A stretch of 64,000 nucleotides of DNA, from NCBI GenBank assembly GCA_963702035.1, contig OY969700.1, positions 1,612,001 through 1,676,000 on the forward strand. Direction: 5' to 3'. Position 1 is the first letter of the stretch, and each line of letters begins with the position of its first letter. Positions 53,587 to 61,966 of this stretch are shown piece after piece. Below the pieces are notes generated by a model. It was given only the letters and a program-made list of their open reading frames with translations. It had not been told where the DNA came from and did no database searches. The translations under genes were made by a program, and so were the position numbers. Source of the stretch: VRUE01 sp963702035. GTDB lineage: Bacteria > Actinomycetota > Thermoleophilia > Solirubrobacterales > 70-9.

Positions 53587-54844
53587 GACACGAGTCCTGC
53601 TCGAGCACGCCGAGGACCCGGCGCTGCGCACCCTCCCCGGCTACAGGAGCTATGGCGGCTACGCGACCCTGGAGAAGGCCTACCGCGAGCTGGAGGCCAA
53701 CGAGATCCTCAAGGAGCTCGAAGACTCGGGCCTGCGCGGTCGCGGCGGCGCCGGCTTCTCGATGGGCAAAAAGGCCTCCTTCCTGCCGCGCGGCGAAATG
53801 GCCAAGTACCTCTGCTGCAACGCCGACGAGTCCGAGCCGGGGGCGTTCAAGGACCGCGAGCTGATGCAGCGCAACCCGCACCAGCTGATCGAGGGGATCG
53901 CGATCGCCGCGATCGCCGCCGACGCCGGCCACGCCTTCATCTTCATCCGCGGCGAGTACGACTTGCAGGCCGACATCCTCGACGCCGCTGTCGCCGAAGC
54001 CTACGAGGCCGGCTATCTCGGCAAGGACATCTGCGGATCGCGCCGCGACCTCGAGCTGATCGTCCACCGCGGCGCCGGCGCCTACATCTGCGGCGAGGAG
54101 ACGGCGCTGCTCGACGCGCTGGAGGGCAAGCGCGGCAACCCACGCCTGAAGCCCCCCTTCCCCGCCGTGCAGGGCCTCTACGGCGGGCCGACGCTGATCA
54201 ACAACGTCGAGACCCTCTCCAACGTGCCGCGGATCGTCGCCCACGGCGCCGAGTGGTTCAAGGGCTTCGGCACCGAGCAGTCGCCCGGGACCAAGGTCGT
54301 CTCGGTCTCCGGCGGCGTGCGCCGCCCGGGCAACTACGAGGTCGAGCTGGGGATCCCGACGCGCGAGCTGGTCTACGACCTCGCCGGGGGCCCGCTCGAA
54401 GGTCGCGAGGTCAAGGCCTTCTACCCGGGCGGCTCCTCCGCCCCGGTCCTCACCGCCGAGGAGGGACTCGACCTGCCGTACTCCTTCGAGGCGATGGCCG
54501 AAGCGGGCTCGATGCTCGGCTCGGGCTCGATCATCGTCGCCGACGACACGGTCTCGATCCCGCACATGGCGCTGCGCACGGCGCGCTTCTACCACCACGA
54601 GTCCTGCGGCAAGTGCACCCCCTGCCGCGAGGGCACCAACTGGACGGTGAAGATGCTCGAACGGGTCGTGCGCGGCGAGGCGACCCCGATGGACCTCGAC
54701 ATCATCAGCTCGGTCCAGGAGAACATCATCGGCCACTGCCTCTGCGTGCTCGGTGACTCGATGGCGATGCCGGTCAGCGCGATGGTGAAGAAGTTCCGCG
54801 GCGAGTTCGAGGCCGTGATGGCGGCTCAGGCGGTGGCGGCGTGA
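53579..54844 (+). CDS. nuoF: NADH-quinone oxidoreductase subunit F
   Basis: 421 residues from GTG 53579. GLRGRGGAGFSMGKK is the NADH/FMN-binding glycine-rich loop. CNADESEPG follows. The 4Fe-4S cluster N3 ligands are Cys343, Cys346 and Cys349 (CGKCTPCREG) plus a cysteine in GHCLC near 389. It is the NADH-binding subunit of complex I. A longer frame upstream overlaps nuoE and is rejected. The stop overlaps the nuoG start as GTGA. Confidence 0.97.
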   Translation: MPETRVLLEHAEDPALRTLPGYRSYGGYATLEKAYRELEANEILKELEDSGLRGRGGAGFSMGKKASFLPRGEMAKYLCCNADESEPGAFKDRELMQRNPHQLIEGIAIAAIAADAGHAFIFIRGEYDLQADILDAAVAEAYEAGYLGKDICGSRRDLELIVHRGAGAYICGEETALLDALEGKRGNPRLKPPFPAVQGLYGGPTLINNVETLSNVPRIVAHGAEWFKGFGTEQSPGTKVVSVSGGVRRPGNYEVELGIPTRELVYDLAGGPLEGREVKAFYPGGSSAPVLTAEEGLDLPYSFEAMAEAGSMLGSGSIIVADDTVSIPHMALRTARFYHHESCGKCTPCREGTNWTVKMLERVVRGEATPMDLDIISSVQENIIGHCLCVLGDSMAMPVSAMVKKFRGEFEAVMAAQAVAA

Positions 54845-57327
54845 GCCGCGAGGTGACGATCGTGATCGACGGCCGTGAGGTGGCCGCTACCGAGGGCGAG
54901 ATGCTGCACGACGCCGCCAAGCGTGGCGACGTCGAGATCCCGGTCTTCTGTTACGAGCCGAAGCTCGGCGACCCGGTCGGCGCCTGCCGCATGTGCCTGG
55001 TCGAGATCGAGGGGATCCCGAAACTGCAGACCTCCTGCTCGACCCCGGTGCGCGACGGGATGGTCGTCAACACGCGCAGCGAGCAGGTCAAACACGCGCA
55101 GAGCGCCGTGGTCGAGTTCCTGCTCGTCAACCACCCGCTCGACTGCCCCGTCTGCGACAAAGGCGGCGAGTGCCCACTGCAGGACATCACGCAGGGCTGG
55201 GGCCCGGGCAGGAGCCGCATGACCGATCAGAAGCGGCACTTCGAGAAGCCGATCGAGCTCTCGCCGCTGGTCGCGATCGACCGCGAGCGCTGCATCCTCT
55301 GCTACCGCTGCGTGCGCTTCAGCCAGGAGGTCTCCGAGGACTCCCAGCTGCAGCTGCTCGAGCGTGGCGACCGCACCTTCGTCGGCACCTTCGACGACCG
55401 GCCCTACGTCGACCCCTTCCACGGCAACATCACCGACCTCTGCCCGGTCGGCGCGCTGACCAGCTACACCTACCGCTTCCGCGCCCGGCCCTGGGACATC
55501 GAGCAGGCCGGCTCGGTCTGCACGCTCTGCCCAAGCCAGTGCAACGTCAGCTTCACCGTCCGCGACGAGCAGGTGAAACGGGTGATCGCCCGCGACAACC
55601 CCGACGTCGACGACGGCTGGCTCTGCGACCGCGGCCGCTACGGCTTCGAGATGTTCGCCGCCGAGGAGCGGGTGAGCGGGCCGTGGCTGCGCGGCGGGCC
55701 GGTCGAGTGGGACGAGGCGATCGCCAGAGCCGCGGCTGCGCTGAACGCGGGCGGCGCCGAGACCGCGGCGATCGTCGGCGACGCCTCCAACGAGGAGGGC
55801 TACCTGGTCCAGCGCATCCTGCGCGAGGCGCTCGGCTCGCCTCACGTCGAGTCACGGACCTCGCGCGGCCCGAGCCGCGACACGCTGCTGCGCCTCGCCC
55901 AGCCCGAGCTCTCGGCCAAGGTGCGCGACATCGACGAGGCCGACGCGATCCTCCTCGTCGGCTCCGACCCGCTGCACAGCTCGCCGATCCTCGATCTGCG
56001 CATCCGCAAGGCGATGCGCCGCAACGGCGCCAAGTTGGTCGTCGTCACCGACCGCCCGACGACCCTCGACGGCGGCGCCGAGGCGGTCGCCCGCTACGCA
56101 CCCGGCAACGCTGCCCCCGTCCTCTCGGAGCTGGCCCAAAACGAAGCCGTGCGCGATGCCGAGCGGGTCGTGGTCCTCTGGGGAGAGCGCATCGCCCGCG
56201 AGGGCGAGGCCGCGACGAGCGCCCTGCTCGATCTGGCAAGCGCCCTGGATCTGGCAAGCAAGGACGGCAGCGGCCTGCTCGAGATCCCCGACCTGACCAA
56301 CGCCCGCGGCCTGCGCGAGGCGGGCTGCCTCCCCGACGCCGGCCCGGGCCTGACCCGACCTGCATCGAGCCCCTATTTGGGGTCCGATGCAGGTCGGATG
56401 GGGTTGGGGACCGAGGAGATCCGCACTGCGCTCGAGTCCGGAGAGCTGAAGACGCTCATGCTCTTCGGCGTCGACCCGTTGCGCGACTTCCCGGACACCG
56501 CCGCCTGGCAACGAGCCCTGGCGGCCGCCGACCACCTCGTCGTCTTCTCCACCTTCGAGAACGCGACGACCAAGATGGCCGACGTCGTCTTCCCGCTGGA
56601 GACGCACGCGGAGAAAGACGGGACGGTCACCCACCCAGACGGCCGCCTACAGCGAGTCCGCCCCAGCGCTTCGCGCCCCGGCGACATCCGTCCCAACTGG
56701 GGAGTCCTGAGTGAGCTGTCGCTCGCCCTCGGCCACGACACCGGAGTCACCTCCCAGCCTTCAGCTTTCGCAGCTCTCACTGATGCGGTCCCCTTCTACG
56801 CCGGCATCACCGACGCCGAGATTGCAGGTAGGGGCGTGCGCTGGCAGGAGCGCGACGCGGTCTCAGCACTTTCCGGGGCCACGGGGGACGACTCCCCAGG
56901 CTCGCGTTCGCGAGGAGTTCCTGGGGAGTCGTCCCCCGCGTCCCCGGCCAGCTCTCAGGGGACTAGCGATCCGGGGTCGATCGGAACTCCTCGCGAACGC
57001 GAGCCGAGCGACCCCGGATCGCTAGTCCTCGGGACGTACCGAGACCTGTGGGCGGGCCCAATCACGGAGCTCAACCCCCCACTGAAATTCCTGCAGCCTC
57101 GGCAACGAGTGGAGCTTTCGTTGGCCGATGCGGAGCAGCTTGGCTTGAAGGGTGGCGACGAGGTGAGCGTCTCACAGAACGGGACGACCGTTCGTGCGCA
57201 GGTAGCTGTCAGGGAGCGGGTCGAGCAGGGCGTGTGCTTCCTGATCGAGGGCACCGCCGAGGGCAACGCCAACGGCCTGCTCAACGGCTCGCCGGTCGCC
57301 GTGACGATCGAGAAGACTGCCGGCTGA
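54841..57327 (+). CDS. nuoG: NADH-quinone oxidoreductase subunit G with palindrome-encoded inserts
   Basis: 828 residues from GTG 54841. The N-terminal ferredoxin domain has Cys37, Cys49, Cys52 and Cys66 (2Fe-2S). HPLDCPVCDKGGEC supplies the His-Cys3 cluster, CILCYRC another 4Fe-4S, and CTLCPSQCN begins the molybdopterin-like region. Residues about 505-519 (palindrome E1) and 681-730 (D1-D2) are inserts rich in Ser, Pro, Gly and Arg (DDSPGSRSRGVPGESSP) that interrupt the molybdopterin-fold part. That part has no catalytic role in complex I, which may explain the tolerance. The stop overlaps nuoH as TGATG. Confidence 0.95.
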   Translation: MSREVTIVIDGREVAATEGEMLHDAAKRGDVEIPVFCYEPKLGDPVGACRMCLVEIEGIPKLQTSCSTPVRDGMVVNTRSEQVKHAQSAVVEFLLVNHPLDCPVCDKGGECPLQDITQGWGPGRSRMTDQKRHFEKPIELSPLVAIDRERCILCYRCVRFSQEVSEDSQLQLLERGDRTFVGTFDDRPYVDPFHGNITDLCPVGALTSYTYRFRARPWDIEQAGSVCTLCPSQCNVSFTVRDEQVKRVIARDNPDVDDGWLCDRGRYGFEMFAAEERVSGPWLRGGPVEWDEAIARAAAALNAGGAETAAIVGDASNEEGYLVQRILREALGSPHVESRTSRGPSRDTLLRLAQPELSAKVRDIDEADAILLVGSDPLHSSPILDLRIRKAMRRNGAKLVVVTDRPTTLDGGAEAVARYAPGNAAPVLSELAQNEAVRDAERVVVLWGERIAREGEAATSALLDLASALDLASKDGSGLLEIPDLTNARGLREAGCLPDAGPGLTRPASSPYLGSDAGRMGLGTEEIRTALESGELKTLMLFGVDPLRDFPDTAAWQRALAAADHLVVFSTFENATTKMADVVFPLETHAEKDGTVTHPDGRLQRVRPSASRPGDIRPNWGVLSELSLALGHDTGVTSQPSAFAALTDAVPFYAGITDAEIAGRGVRWQERDAVSALSGATGDDSPGSRSRGVPGESSPASPASSQGTSDPGSIGTPREREPSDPGSLVLGTYRDLWAGPITELNPPLKFLQPRQRVELSLADAEQLGLKGGDEVSVSQNGTTVRAQVAVRERVEQGVCFLIEGTAEGNANGLLNGSPVAVTIEKTAG
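56355..56397. repeat. Family E fold-back palindrome, copy E1 (inside nuoG)
   Basis: Perfect 13-bp arms, CCGACCTGCATCG (56355-56367) and CGATGCAGGTCGG (56385-56397), around a 17-nt loop AGCCCCTATTTGGGGTC. The loop pattern matches E2 in holB while the arms do not. It is read in frame as part of nuoG. Confidence 0.7.
56882..57028. repeat. Family D double palindrome D1-D2 (inside nuoG)
   Basis: D1: perfect 18-bp arms at 56882-56899 and 56921-56938 with loop GCTCGCGTTCGCGAGGAGTTC. D2: perfect 20-bp arms at 56960-56979 and 57009-57028, with the same loop sequence inverted (GGAACTCCTCGCGAACGCGA). The two hairpins form one composite unit, also seen as D3-D4 in nuoJ. The whole unit is stop-free in the nuoG frame. 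Confidence 0.93.
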
Positions 57328-58325
57328 TGCTGCCCCTCGCCGACACCCAGTTCGTCGAAGCGACCTGGATCATGGTCGTCAAGTCGCTGGTCATCTTCGC
57401 CGTGATCTTCGGGATCGTGCCGATCATGACCGTCGTGGAGCGGAAGCTGATCGGTCGCTTCCAGCACCGTTACGGACCCAACCGGGTCGGCCCCTTCGGC
57501 CTGCTCCAGCCGCTGGCGGACCTCTTCAAACTGATCAGCAAGCAGGGCTTCCGGCCGGCCAACGCGATCCCGATGCTCTACGTGCTCGGGCCGTTGCTGC
57601 CGGTCCTCTCCGGCGTGATGGCCCTGGCGATCATCCCCTGGGGCAACGTCCAGGACGGCGTCGGCCTCTACGGGATCGACGTCCCGATCGGGATCCTCTA
57701 CTTCTTCGCGGTCGGCTCGATCAGCTTCTACGGCCTGCTGCTCGGCGGCTGGTCCTCCGGCTCGAAGTACAGCCTGCTGGGGGCGATGCGGAGCGCGGCC
57801 CAGCTGATCTCCTACGAGGTCGCGATGGGCCTGGCGCTGCTCGGCGTGATCATGATGGGCGGCTCGCTCTCGCTGGTCGACATCGTCGAGGCGCAGGGGA
57901 CGATCTGGTTCGTCATCCCCCAGTTCGTCGGCTTCCTGATCTTCATGCTGGCCGGCTTCGCCGAGACCAACCGGACCCCGTTCGACATGCCCGAGGCGGA
58001 CGCCGAACTCGTGCAGGGCTTCATGACCGAGTACGGCGGGATGCGCTTCGGCAGCTTCCTGATGGTGGAATACATCGAGATCATCGTCGTCTGCGGGGTC
58101 GCAGCCGCGATGTTCCTGGGCGGCTGGATGGGCCCGGGCCCCGGCTTCCTCGATCCGATCTGGATGCTGCTGAAGATCTTCGCCCTCGTCTTCATCTTCA
58201 TCTGGGTGCGGGCGACGCTGCCGCGACTGCGCTACGACCAGCTGATGAGCCTCGGCTGGAAGGTGCTGCTGCCGCTGGCGACGCTCAACGTCCTCGTCAC
58301 CGCCGTCCTGGTGGTGGTCACGTGA
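57327..58325 (+). CDS. nuoH: NADH-quinone oxidoreductase subunit H
   Basis: 332 residues from ATG 57327. It has eight or nine membrane segments and the family motifs ERKLIGRFQHRYGPNRVGPFG, and AETNRTPFDMPEADAELVQGF near 215-235. NuoH lines the quinone entry path and links the arms of complex I. 63 bp separate it from nuoI, the second-largest gap in the operon after nuoD-nuoE; it contains a small imperfect hairpin (TTGGGTGCTATGCACCAA). Confidence 0.97.
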   Translation: MLPLADTQFVEATWIMVVKSLVIFAVIFGIVPIMTVVERKLIGRFQHRYGPNRVGPFGLLQPLADLFKLISKQGFRPANAIPMLYVLGPLLPVLSGVMALAIIPWGNVQDGVGLYGIDVPIGILYFFAVGSISFYGLLLGGWSSGSKYSLLGAMRSAAQLISYEVAMGLALLGVIMMGGSLSLVDIVEAQGTIWFVIPQFVGFLIFMLAGFAETNRTPFDMPEADAELVQGFMTEYGGMRFGSFLMVEYIEIIVVCGVAAAMFLGGWMGPGPGFLDPIWMLLKIFALVFIFIWVRATLPRLRYDQLMSLGWKVLLPLATLNVLVTAVLVVVT

Positions 58326-58388
58326 GGTCTGCGGGCGCCTTTTGGGTGCTATGCACCAATAACGTGCCCCGACGACGGGAGTGGTCGC

Positions 58389-58931
58389 GTGGCTGAGTTC
58401 CCGTATCTCAAGGACCAGGACGTGGTCGAGGTCCAGCGCGGTCCGGAGCCCGGCGGCGTCGGCGGCGCCTACCGCGCCTTCGGCGAGACGCTGCGCGGGC
58501 TGAAGACGACGATGGCGCGGCTGATCGAGGGGCCGATGACGATCCAGTACCCGGAGGAGAAGACGCCGGTCTACCCGCGCTTCCGCGGCCGCCACAAATT
58601 GCACAAGTTCGAGGACACCGGCCTCGAGAAGTGCGTCGGCTGCTCGCTCTGCGCCGCCGCCTGCCCGGCCGACTGCATCCGCGTCGTCGCCGCCGAGAAC
58701 ATCCCCGGCGAGCGCGTCTCGGCCGGCGAGCGCTACGCCGCCGTCTACGAGATCAACCTCTCGCGCTGCATCTTCTGCGGCTACTGCGAGATCGCCTGCC
58801 CCTTCGACGCGATCACGATGGGCCACGACTACGAGATGGCCGACTACGACCGCGAGAACCTGATCTTCACCAAGGAGATGCTGCTCGCCGAGCCGCTCGA
58901 CCGCACGCCGCTGAAAGCCGAGGGCGAGTAG
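58389..58931 (+). CDS. nuoI: NADH-quinone oxidoreductase subunit I
   Basis: 180 residues from GTG 58389. Two 4Fe-4S clusters are bound by Cys82, Cys85, Cys88 with Cys137, and Cys127, Cys130, Cys133 with Cys92 (CVGCSLCAAACP and CIFCGYCEIACP). It carries electrons from NuoG towards NuoB. The N-terminal 40 residues form an amphipathic lead. The stop overlaps the nuoJ start as TAGTG. Confidence 0.97.
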   Translation: MAEFPYLKDQDVVEVQRGPEPGGVGGAYRAFGETLRGLKTTMARLIEGPMTIQYPEEKTPVYPRFRGRHKLHKFEDTGLEKCVGCSLCAAACPADCIRVVAAENIPGERVSAGERYAAVYEINLSRCIFCGYCEIACPFDAITMGHDYEMADYDRENLIFTKEMLLAEPLDRTPLKAEGE

Positions 58932-59644
58932 TGGAAGCGGTCCTCTTCTTCGTCGCCGCGATCGGCGCCCTCGGCGGCGCGATCGGCGTCGTCGCGATGC
59001 GCAACCCCTTCTACAGCGTGCTGGCGCTGATCGTCCATCTCTTCTCGCTGGCCGTGCTCTTCCTGCTGCTCAGCTCCGCCTTCGTAGCCGCCGCCCAGGT
59101 GGTCGTCTACGCGGGCGCCGTGATGGTCCTCTACGTCTTCGTGGTCGCCTACGTCGGCGGCGGCGAGGAGTCGGCCTGGGAGCCGATCCCCGGCCAGCAG
59201 TTCATCGCCCCCCTGCTCGGCATAGCGATCTTCATCGAGCTCGCGGTAGCCGTCCTCTCCTCATCCCTAATAGCTCTCGGCCAAAAAGGCCCGGACGTCA
59301 AGTCAGGCTTCGGAGACCCAGCCGCCATCGGCCACCTCCTCCTGGAAAAGTTCCTGCTGCCCTTCGAGGCAAGCTCGATCCTGCTCCTGCTCGCCGCGGT
59401 CGGAGCCATCGTCCTTGCGAGCAGGCGGGACGCGGGGGATGACTCCCCAGGCTCGCGTTCGCGAGGAGTTCCAGAGGAGTCATCCCCCGCGTCCCGCCTG
59501 AGCCCAGAGGGGACGAGCGAGCCGGAGCCCGTCCCTGCATGGGCGCCGGGTGCAGGGTCCCCAGGAACTCCTCGCGACAGCGAGCCTGGGGACCCTGTGC
59601 CCGGCGCCCGCCCCGCGACGAGCGCCGGCGGGGGCTTGGCATGA
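58931..59644 (+). CDS. nuoJ: NADH-quinone oxidoreductase subunit J with palindrome-encoded tail
   Basis: 237 residues from GTG 58931. Five membrane segments fill residues 1-162, with the NuoJ motif VVYAGAVMVLYVFVVAYV. The final 75 residues (from about 165) are soluble, rich in Ser, Gly, Pro and Asp, and mostly encoded by palindromes D3 and D4 (DDSPGSRSRGVPEESSPAS). Usual NuoJ proteins end near residue 165-200, so this is an added tail. The stop overlaps nuoK as ATGA. Confidence 0.93.
   Translation: MEAVLFFVAAIGALGGAIGVVAMRNPFYSVLALIVHLFSLAVLFLLLSSAFVAAAQVVVYAGAVMVLYVFVVAYVGGGEESAWEPIPGQQFIAPLLGIAIFIELAVAVLSSSLIALGQKGPDVKSGFGDPAAIGHLLLEKFLLPFEASSILLLLAAVGAIVLASRRDAGDDSPGSRSRGVPEESSPASRLSPEGTSEPEPVPAWAPGAGSPGTPRDSEPGDPVPGARPATSAGGGLA
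59423..59609. repeat. Family D double palindrome D3-D4 (inside nuoJ)
   Basis: D3: perfect 24-bp arms at 59423-59446 and 59476-59499, loop with GGCTCGCGTTCGCGAGGAG. D4: arms at 59541-59565 and 59585-59609 matching at 23 of 25, with the loop inverted (AACTCCTCGCGACAGCGAG). Against D1, the D3 stem has T where D1 has C and A where D1 has G in the paired position, a compensating change. The whole unit is stop-free in the nuoJ frame. Confidence 0.93.
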
Positions 59645-59940
59645 GCATCGAGTGGTATGTGGTCCTGTCGAGCCTGCTCTTCGCGGTCGGAGCGATGGGC
59701 ATCCTGATCCGGCGCAGCCCGGTGGTCATCCTGTTGTGCCTCGAGCTGATGCTCAACGCCGGCAACCTCGCCCTGGTCGCCTTCAGCCGCATGGTCGGCA
59801 ACCAGCAGGGGCAGGTCTTTGCGATCGTCGTGATGGTCGTCGCCGCATGCGAGGTCGTCGTCGGCCTCGGCCTGATCGTCGCGATCTTCCGCCGCAAGCT
59901 GCCGCTCGACGTCGATGAGCTGAGGGAGCTGCGCGGATGA
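59641..59940 (+). CDS. nuoK: NADH-quinone oxidoreductase subunit K
   Basis: 99 residues from ATG 59641, the usual length. Three membrane segments, with the conserved Glu of the proton path in CLELMLNAGNLALVAFS near 34 and the second Glu in ACEVVVGLGLIVAIFR near 70. It is an antiporter-like small subunit of complex I. ATGA overlap with nuoJ. Confidence 0.97.
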   Translation: MSIEWYVVLSSLLFAVGAMGILIRRSPVVILLCLELMLNAGNLALVAFSRMVGNQQGQVFAIVVMVVAACEVVVGLGLIVAIFRRKLPLDVDELRELRG

Positions 59941-59956
59941 GCGCCGGGAGGACAGC

Positions 59957-61966
59957 GTGAGCGCGTCATCCTGGGCCTGGCTGGTCCTGCTACTGCCGCT
60001 GCTCGGCTCGGTCGTCGTCTCGCTCGGCTTCCGGGCGATCCCGGCCCGGGTCGCCGGCATCGTCGGCACCGCCGCTGTCGGCCTCGCCTTCCTCTGCGCG
60101 CTCGCGGTCCTCTTCAACCTGCTGGGCGAGGACACCGACGCCCGCCACCACGCGTCCTCGCTGTGGACCTACGCCGGCGCGGCCGGGCTCGACATCAAGC
60201 TCGGCATCTACGTCAACCAGCTCTCCGCGTTCATGATCCTCGTCGTCACCGGGGTCTCGACCCTGATCCACCTTTATTCCTTCGGCTATATGCGGTCCGA
60301 CGAGGGCTACCACCGCTTCTTCAGCTACCTCAACTTCTTCGTCTTCTCGATGCTGCTGCTGGTCCTCGCCGGCAACTTCGTCCTCCTGATCGTCGGCTGG
60401 GCCTTCGTCGGCTTCGCCTCCTACGCGCTGATCAGCTTCTGGTACCGGCGCGCGACCGCGACCCGGGCGGGGATGAAGGCCTTCGTGATCAACGTCGTCG
60501 GCGACATCGGCCTCGTCCTCGCCGCACTCCTCATCTTCCGCGAACTGGGGACGTTCGAATACGGCGCGGTCTTCGCCCAGGCGCCGCACGTATTCGCCCG
60601 CGGCGAGTGGACGGTGACCGCGATCTGCCTGCTGCTGCTCGTCGGCGCCTTCGCCAAGTCGGCGCAGATCCCCTTCCACACCTGGCTGCCCGACGCGATG
60701 GAGGGCCCGACGCCGGTCTCTTCGCTGATCCACGCGGCGACGATGGTCACCGCCGGCGTCTACCTGATCGCCCGCACCCACGTGCTCTTCTACCTCGCCC
60801 CGACCGCCGCCGACGTCGGCGCCTTCGTCGGCCTGGCGACGCTGCTGATCGCGGGCACGATCGCGCTGACGATGACCGACCTGAAGCGGGCGATCGCCTA
60901 CTCGACGATGAGCCAGATCGGCTACATGATTATGGGCGTCTCGATCGGCGCCTACGCGCAGGGGCTCTTCCACCTGATGACCCACGCCTTCTTCAAGGCG
61001 CTGCTCTTCATGACCGCCGGCTCGATCATCTCGGCGATGGCGAACCGCCAGGACATCGACCGGATGAGCGGCTTCTGGAAGGCGATGCGCTTCACCTCGC
61101 TGATGTTCGTGATCGGCGGCCTCGCGCTGGCCGCCTTCCCGCTCACCTCGGGCTTCTTCTCCAAGGACTCGATCCTCGCCTACGCCGAGGCGCGCGGCGG
61201 CATGTATACGTGGATGGCGATCGGCGGCTACGTCGGCGCCTTCCTCACCGCGCTCTACACCTTCCGGCTGATCTTCCGTGTCCTGCCCGGCAAGCCCTGC
61301 GAGGAGGCGCAGCACCTGATCGACACGGGCGAGCTGTACCACGGCCCGCCGATCAACCCGGCGACCGAAGAAGAGGAGGACACCGACGTCGGCTTCCCCG
61401 GTGCCCACCACCACATCGCCGAGCGGTCGTGGCCGATGGCGGTGGCGATGGCCGTGCTCGCCGTCGGCGCCCTCTTCGCCGGCCTGATCCAGGTGCCCGG
61501 CGTCGACAACGTCCTCTTCGGCTTCCTCGACCCGGCCTTCGCCGACTCGCCGCTCAGCGCGATCCACCCGACGGTGGGCGCCGAGTGGCGCGGCCTGGCG
61601 ATCGGCGCGGCGATCTCGGTGGTCGGGATCGGGCTGGCCTGGGTCCTCTGGGTGGCGCGTCCCGAGCTGCCGGGGATGTTCCGCCAGCGCCTCCGTCCCG
61701 TCTACCTGCTCGCCGTCAACAAGTGGTACTTCGACGAGGCGATCGACTTCCTCGTCGTGCGGCCGGCGCTGGCCATCGGCCGCTTCGCCAACTCGACCTT
61801 CGAGCGCTTCGTCGTCGACGGCCTGGTGACCGGGACCAGGGAGACCGTCGGCGAGGCGGGCGCCATCGTCCGCGTCGTGCAGAGCGGCTTCGTGCGCGGC
61901 TACGCGCTGCTGCTGATCGCCGGCTTCGCCGGGCTCGCCCTCTACTTCCTCTTGAGCAGCTCATGA
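59957..61966 (+). CDS. nuoL: NADH-quinone oxidoreductase subunit L
   Basis: 669 residues from GTG 59957. It is a proton-pumping antiporter-like subunit: VGWAFVGFASYALISFWY, HTWLPDAMEGPTPVSSLIHA with the key Lys and His residues, and LTSGFFSKDSIL are present. The C-terminal horizontal helix and last membrane helix occupy about 560-669. A His-rich loop (GAHHHIAERSW) sits near 475. ATGA overlap with nuoM. Confidence 0.97.
   Translation: MSASSWAWLVLLLPLLGSVVVSLGFRAIPARVAGIVGTAAVGLAFLCALAVLFNLLGEDTDARHHASSLWTYAGAAGLDIKLGIYVNQLSAFMILVVTGVSTLIHLYSFGYMRSDEGYHRFFSYLNFFVFSMLLLVLAGNFVLLIVGWAFVGFASYALISFWYRRATATRAGMKAFVINVVGDIGLVLAALLIFRELGTFEYGAVFAQAPHVFARGEWTVTAICLLLLVGAFAKSAQIPFHTWLPDAMEGPTPVSSLIHAATMVTAGVYLIARTHVLFYLAPTAADVGAFVGLATLLIAGTIALTMTDLKRAIAYSTMSQIGYMIMGVSIGAYAQGLFHLMTHAFFKALLFMTAGSIISAMANRQDIDRMSGFWKAMRFTSLMFVIGGLALAAFPLTSGFFSKDSILAYAEARGGMYTWMAIGGYVGAFLTALYTFRLIFRVLPGKPCEEAQHLIDTGELYHGPPINPATEEEEDTDVGFPGAHHHIAERSWPMAVAMAVLAVGALFAGLIQVPGVDNVLFGFLDPAFADSPLSAIHPTVGAEWRGLAIGAAISVVGIGLAWVLWVARPELPGMFRQRLRPVYLLAVNKWYFDEAIDFLVVRPALAIGRFANSTFERFVVDGLVTGTRETVGEAGAIVRVVQSGFVRGYALLLIAGFAGLALYFLLSSS

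Noticed and set aside
54826..55845. Large minus-strand open frames over the nuo genes
   Set aside because: They mirror strongly conserved plus-strand proteins and arise from GC-rich codon bias.
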